DNA from: Phycisphaerales bacterium
GTDB taxonomy: Bacteria; Planctomycetota; Phycisphaerae; Phycisphaerales; UBA1924
Length of the DNA: 64,000 nt
Assembly (NCBI GenBank): GCA_029260455.1
Contig: JAJDDF010000012.1
Location: forward strand, 1 to 64,000
Direction of reading: 5' to 3'
Positions 60,820 through 64,000 of this stretch are shown here, one piece after another. Every line of letters starts with the position of its first letter. Position 1 is the first letter of the stretch. Both the position numbers and the translations under genes were made by a program. The notes below the pieces were generated by a model. The model saw nothing but the letters and a program-made list of their open reading frames with translations. It had not been told where the DNA came from and ran no database searches.

Positions 60820-61157
60820 GGGAAAGGGTTCTCCATTGCTGGGGGCCTGAGGTCGGCCCGGTCGCAAGAACCCCGGGACGCTCTGGCCACGAGGGAGAAC
60901 ACAAACGATGAAATACCCGCACAAACGAAGACCCAATCGAACCGCAGGTGCAAGGTGTTGAAGAGGGGTGATCTGGCACTGGGCGGGACAGTACCCCGGT
61001 CAAGGACTCGTGCCGCTGCATGAGTATCAGTGCGTAACACATCCACGCCAATGTCTATTGCACATTGTGGGCTAAAGCATCTGAACATCGCGCGATCACA
61101 CATTGAAACCATGTGATCAATTTACCCTGAACTGCCCTCGTGCCCGTGCCTGCGCTG
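60820..61157. other. Gene-poor interval with an RHS remnant
   Basis: No convincing gene. On the minus strand at about 61126-61101 the sequence translates as IDHMVSM after a stop codon, and the DNA ACCATGTGATCAAT..A.CCTGA (61109-61131) is nearly the same as 62899-62921 in the RHS gene. This marks a decayed copy of the RHS core. Confidence 0.55.
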
Positions 61158-61538
61158 CTAGCTACGCGTGCATTCTTTGGTCCAACGAATAAAGATTATC
61201 ACCATCCGAGGAAGCTGATGTGCGTCACAAATCCCAACAAACTGCTTGTCTTTCACATAGCACCACAGCCAAGGGCCGAGCGTTTTTCCCCGCTCGTCAT
61301 AGTTGTCATCGTCGTTGTATCCGTCATCTATTGCGTCGAATTGTCGATACTCAAGCTCCGTGCCGGTCAGATCAATCTTGATACCCCAGCCGGGGTTCTC
61401 GATCGTTTCGATCTTGATCCCGAATTCATGTTCCCACTCTCCATCGCATTGTGCGATGCGCCAACTCTGGAGGGCTTCCCAAAGCCGACCCAACTCTTGC
61501 AGCGAAACCGATATGTGCGGCTGATCCATGTAAGTCAT
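61158..61538 (-). CDS. Immunity protein Imm53 family
   Basis: 126 residues. LQSWRIAQCDGEWEHEFGIK, IETIENPGWGIKIDLTGTEL and CYVKDKQFVGICDAHQLPRM follow the Imm53 pattern (W..QCDGDWEH..GI.I.T.DNPGW...IDL..T). These proteins neutralise polymorphic toxins in the producer's cytoplasm. The gene starts 8 bases after the RHS toxin gene stop on the same strand, the classic toxin-then-immunity order. The C-terminal ~15 residues are not part of the core. Confidence 0.85.
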   Translation of the reverse strand: MTYMDQPHISVSLQELGRLWEALQSWRIAQCDGEWEHEFGIKIETIENPGWGIKIDLTGTELEYRQFDAIDDGYNDDDNYDERGKTLGPWLWCYVKDKQFVGICDAHQLPRMVIIFIRWTKECTRS

Positions 61539-61546
61539 TTTAGCAC

Positions 61547-62980
61547 TTAACCTCCCGAATTGGAACGAGGACTCTTGGGACCCGGCCCATGCTCCTTGAG
61601 CTGCTTCTCGGCATCATCTATGTCCTGCTCAGTCGCGGGTCTGGGTCGCTCCCGCTCATTCTTGTTGGGATGATTCTTCCTTGCTGGGTCGTCATGAACA
61701 TGCGGCGTCTCCACGTCTCCGTGCTTTGCCCCGTCCAGGTCGACTTTTCGGCCATCCGGAAGCACCACACGATTTCTATTCATATTGAGTTTTTTCTTGA
61801 GTGCTTTGGCACGTTTGCGCAGTGCTTTCAACAAGTCCCCGCCGGGAATGAACCCAGCGCCCGCACATAAAATGTCAATGCCATCGCGATCATATACAGC
61901 TTTCCCAAGGTCCTTGATGTCCCAAGGCGTCCCGAGGCCTGGTACCCAAGGAGCAATTTCATCGATCGCTCTCCCCACGCCTCCAAACGATGGAATAAAG
62001 TACTCTGGCCCGATATATTCCGGAGAGCCCGGTCTGCCCGTCGGGTAGAACGGATTCATTGGGTGGCCGATTTCGTACCCACCTCCACCGAGATCCTCAA
62101 ACTCACCATCAGACAGACCAAATGGGTCGCTGGATTGGGCAGGACGACTAGCCACATAGCTAGTCCCATTGCCTCGCCGGAGCCCAACAAAAACACATGC
62201 TATGGCGGTAGGTCCGTAGAAATCTTTAGCAGCATCCAAAGCTTCCTGCAAGGCGCGTTCCCAAGCATCGCGTTTCGCCTTTTCCCATGCCAGGATGTCG
62301 TCTGGCGGCATCTGCTCGTAGTAGATCTCGTCATGGCCTTGCCCAAGGTAGTTGTAGTGGCCATATCCTTTGTCGTAATCTTTCTTGTCGTACAGATGTG
62401 GGCGAACGATGATCTGTTGCCCTTTCTTGTACACCGACCACTCTCGATGATGCTTCCTGGGATCGTACTCAATAATGCGCCCTTCGAGCCTACCTGCAAG
62501 TCCAAACGGGTCACCGAATACGCCCGGTGCGAGCGCCACATAGTTCAGCCCGTTCCCAAAGTTAAACCCGTCCCCCCACACCCCAATCGTATCCCTCGTC
62601 GTAAACCTCCCCCATTTCGGATCGAGATACCGAGTGCGGTAGTAGTAGAGTCCGGTTTCGGTGTCGTAGTACCGCCCGGTGAAGAGGAACGCATTGTCAA
62701 TCTGCGTGTCACCCGGTGAGTTGGCCGGGTCATTGTCGGCCCCGAGGACCATGACACTGCCGTAGTCGTCGTACTCATATCGCTCCTGCACAACACCCAC
62801 GCTATTGCTCACTGCCATCGTCGTGAACAGATCATCGGCGTGATACCAGAGGTCTTCATATTGACCTGCCGATGGCTCGTCATAGCGGCGCATCGCGACC
62901 ATGTGATCAATGTAGCCTGAATCACCAATGCAAACGTAACTGCGCAATGCATTGCCCGATTCATCCTGCTCTTCGAGCAA
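61547..62980 (-). CDS. RHS-repeat-associated core protein with two tandem C-terminal tips (truncated polymorphic toxin)
   Basis: 477 residues from TTG 62980. Homology actually begins further upstream in the same frame (RSFIWGGQSAWQLLEEQD) up to a stop at 63037 inside a palindromic repeat, so the large N-terminal RHS shell is missing. RHS core: YEYDDYGSVMVLG, FTGRYYDTETGLYYYRTRYL, DPKWGRFTTRDTIG. A first DPFGL (157-161) is followed by a ~120-residue tip. A second DPFGL (285-289) is followed by another, ending in a basic region NRVVLPDGRKVDLDGAKHGD and ETPHVHDD, which resembles polymorphic-toxin type 24 nuclease domains (tentative). Imm53 lies directly downstream. Confidence 0.82.
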   Translation of the reverse strand: MLEEQDESGNALRSYVCIGDSGYIDHMVAMRRYDEPSAGQYEDLWYHADDLFTTMAVSNSVGVVQERYEYDDYGSVMVLGADNDPANSPGDTQIDNAFLFTGRYYDTETGLYYYRTRYLDPKWGRFTTRDTIGVWGDGFNFGNGLNYVALAPGVFGDPFGLAGRLEGRIIEYDPRKHHREWSVYKKGQQIIVRPHLYDKKDYDKGYGHYNYLGQGHDEIYYEQMPPDDILAWEKAKRDAWERALQEALDAAKDFYGPTAIACVFVGLRRGNGTSYVASRPAQSSDPFGLSDGEFEDLGGGGYEIGHPMNPFYPTGRPGSPEYIGPEYFIPSFGGVGRAIDEIAPWVPGLGTPWDIKDLGKAVYDRDGIDILCAGAGFIPGGDLLKALRKRAKALKKKLNMNRNRVVLPDGRKVDLDGAKHGDVETPHVHDDPARKNHPNKNERERPRPATEQDIDDAEKQLKEHGPGPKSPRSNSGG

Positions 62981-63010
62981 TTGCCATGCAGATTGACCGC
63001 CCCAGATGAA

Positions 63011-63311
63011 GCTCCGGGTGGCCCGGTTTGCTTGTCAAACCGGGAGCGGTGTGATGTGAAGCGCTAGCATGCTTGCAGATGTTGGGTATTGCATGAAAAC
63101 CATGACGCTGGTGATGAGTGAGTGCGTGAGCGAATCGCGCGGTTTCTTCGTGGCACCCATGACACACAGGTCGCCCGCCGCGGCGGGTGGGCCACCAAGA
63201 ATCACGAATAAAGAACGTGGCCTTCGCGGACTCAGACCACGGCACCGGGAATAAGAAGGCGGGCGAGACGCCCACCCCACCAAGAAACACAGGTCGGAGA
63301 CCTGTGCCACC
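63011..63311. repeat. Repeat array F, E, G, D, C
   Basis: In order: F (63011-63046, GGCCCGGTTTGCTTGTCAAA), E (63099-63145), G (63158-63197), D (63258-63283) and C (63287-63311, ACACAGGTCGGAGACCTGTG). Five families stacked in 300 bases between the truncated RHS gene and the desaturase; no gene is seen in 63035-63364. Confidence 0.8.
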
Positions 63312-63364
63312 AAAGACAAAGAAACCCCCGCGCTCGCGCTTGGGGCTAGCCAAGTCAAGACCCC

Positions 63365-64000
63365 CTACCGCCGTCGTCGTGATGCGAGTCGTTCAGCAGT
63401 TGGCACGCGCACGTTCCAGACAAGGCCCATCTTCGACATGGTCCAGATGACTGCATAGCTCGTGTCGGGTTGCCACCAGCGCAGGCCGTGGCGCGCACTG
63501 GTCGGGAAGCCGTGATGGTTGTTGTGCCAGCCTTCGCCGAATGCGAGGACGCCGACAATGAAGTTGTTGCGAGAGTGATCGCGGCTTTCATAGGGCCGCG
63601 TGCCCCACATGTGACAGATCGAATTCACCGACCAAGTCACGTGATGCACAAAGGCGATGCGCGCAAGCCCGCCCCACAGGAAGCCGAGCAGAGCGCCGGA
63701 CCAGCTCAGCGAAATCACGCCGCCGAGCACGGTGGGAATGAGCAAACTCAGCGCAACCCACAGTGGAAAGAGCTTGCTGATGCGGCGGACGAGTTTGGAG
63801 CGCAAAAGATCGGGCGTGTACTTCTTTTCGCGCCCGGCACCGTGCTTGAAGATCCATCCGACATGCGCATTCCAGAAGCCCTTGATCGCGCCGCGGATGC
63901 CGCTGCCCGAGCCGTGCGGTGAATGCGGATCGAGCTCGTGATCCGAGTGCTGATGGTGGCATCGATGGAAAGACACCCAGCGCATGAGCGAGCCTTCGAC
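63365..64000 (-). CDS. Fatty-acid (acyl-CoA/acyl-lipid delta-9 type) desaturase, 3' part
   Basis: 212 codons are visible; the frame is open at the window edge, so the N-terminus with the first His box is outside. The second box FHRCHHQHSD (HRxHH) and third box GEGWHNNHHGFP (HNxHH) supply di-iron ligands. Transmembrane segments lie between them (LFPLWVALSLLIPTVLGGVI; GALLGFLWGGLARIAFVHHV). WGTRPYESRDHSRNNF precedes box three. The enzyme introduces a cis double bond into saturated acyl chains at the membrane. The internal ATG at 63985 is not the true start. Confidence 0.92.
   Translation of the reverse strand, partial: VEGSLMRWVSFHRCHHQHSDHELDPHSPHGSGSGIRGAIKGFWNAHVGWIFKHGAGREKKYTPDLLRSKLVRRISKLFPLWVALSLLIPTVLGGVISLSWSGALLGFLWGGLARIAFVHHVTWSVNSICHMWGTRPYESRDHSRNNFIVGVLAFGEGWHNNHHGFPTSARHGLRWWQPDTSYAVIWTMSKMGLVWNVRVPTAERLASRRRR

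Overview
The window looks like a chromosomal segment of a planctomycete, most likely of the Phycisphaerae. The evidence is several Sec/pseudopilin proteins with a C-terminal DG motif, dockerin-like DxDxDG repeats on a secreted protease, a PEP-CTERM-like tail (VPSPAS plus a hydrophobic segment plus RRTR), a small CxxCGYDLTG membrane protein, a type III glutamine synthetase, and dense short palindromic intergenic repeats. This placement is an inference from family content; there is no rRNA or marker phylogeny here.

Layout. At 1-333 lies the end of an AT-rich integrative element: the N-terminus of a tyrosine integrase and a tRNA-Lys(CTT) 5' half broken just after the anticodon loop. At 534-3550 are glnN (GSIII) and a PilZ-DnaJ fusion. 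At 3637-8200 are a pseudopilin, a clear cobalamin riboswitch, and a translationally coupled three-gene operon (PEP-CTERM surface protein, beta-propeller, pseudopilin) that looks like a corrinoid capture or handling locus. Then come mazG-like/trpA (8243-9369). A long minus-strand block, 9375-19280, holds uvrC without its HhH domain, a lipoprotein, an HD-GYP protein, an RND efflux pair and an NHL-repeat protein. At 20029-24690 is another minus-strand operon (S41 protease, tsaD, a GGQ release-factor-like protein, M20 amidohydrolase). hflX and a HDOD-GGDEF-REC protein lie at 24978-28626, followed by a DUF1573-type protein and a large secreted trypsin-like protease with P domain and dockerin-like tail (29975-33142).

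The most unusual locus is 33315-40327 (minus strand): HlyD adaptor, GAF-TM-HlyD fusion, PqqD-like/M50 (site-2 protease)/HlyD fusion, and a short SecA-like ATPase lacking the usual C-terminal helical domains, all overlapping by a few bases. It looks like a dedicated export machine and lies directly upstream of the secreted protease. An SDR L-threonine dehydrogenase and the murE-murF-mraY block follow (40586-46258), then queA, three tandem small membrane proteins, and an ion-homeostasis block (49066-60221): PTS-IIA-like protein, PII-like protein, two CPA2 antiporters, a structured leader resembling a Na+ riboswitch, and a complete Mrp Na+/H+ antiporter operon (A/B fused, C, D, E, F, G). tRNA-Ser(CGA), an RHS toxin remnant with two tandem DPFGL junctions plus an Imm53 immunity gene, and the 3' part of a fatty-acid desaturase close the window.

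At least seven families of short GC-rich palindromic repeats recur between genes. Several copies are read in frame inside proteins (uvrC N-terminus, murE middle and C-terminus, HlyD adaptor, mrpA), and one abuts the truncated RHS gene.
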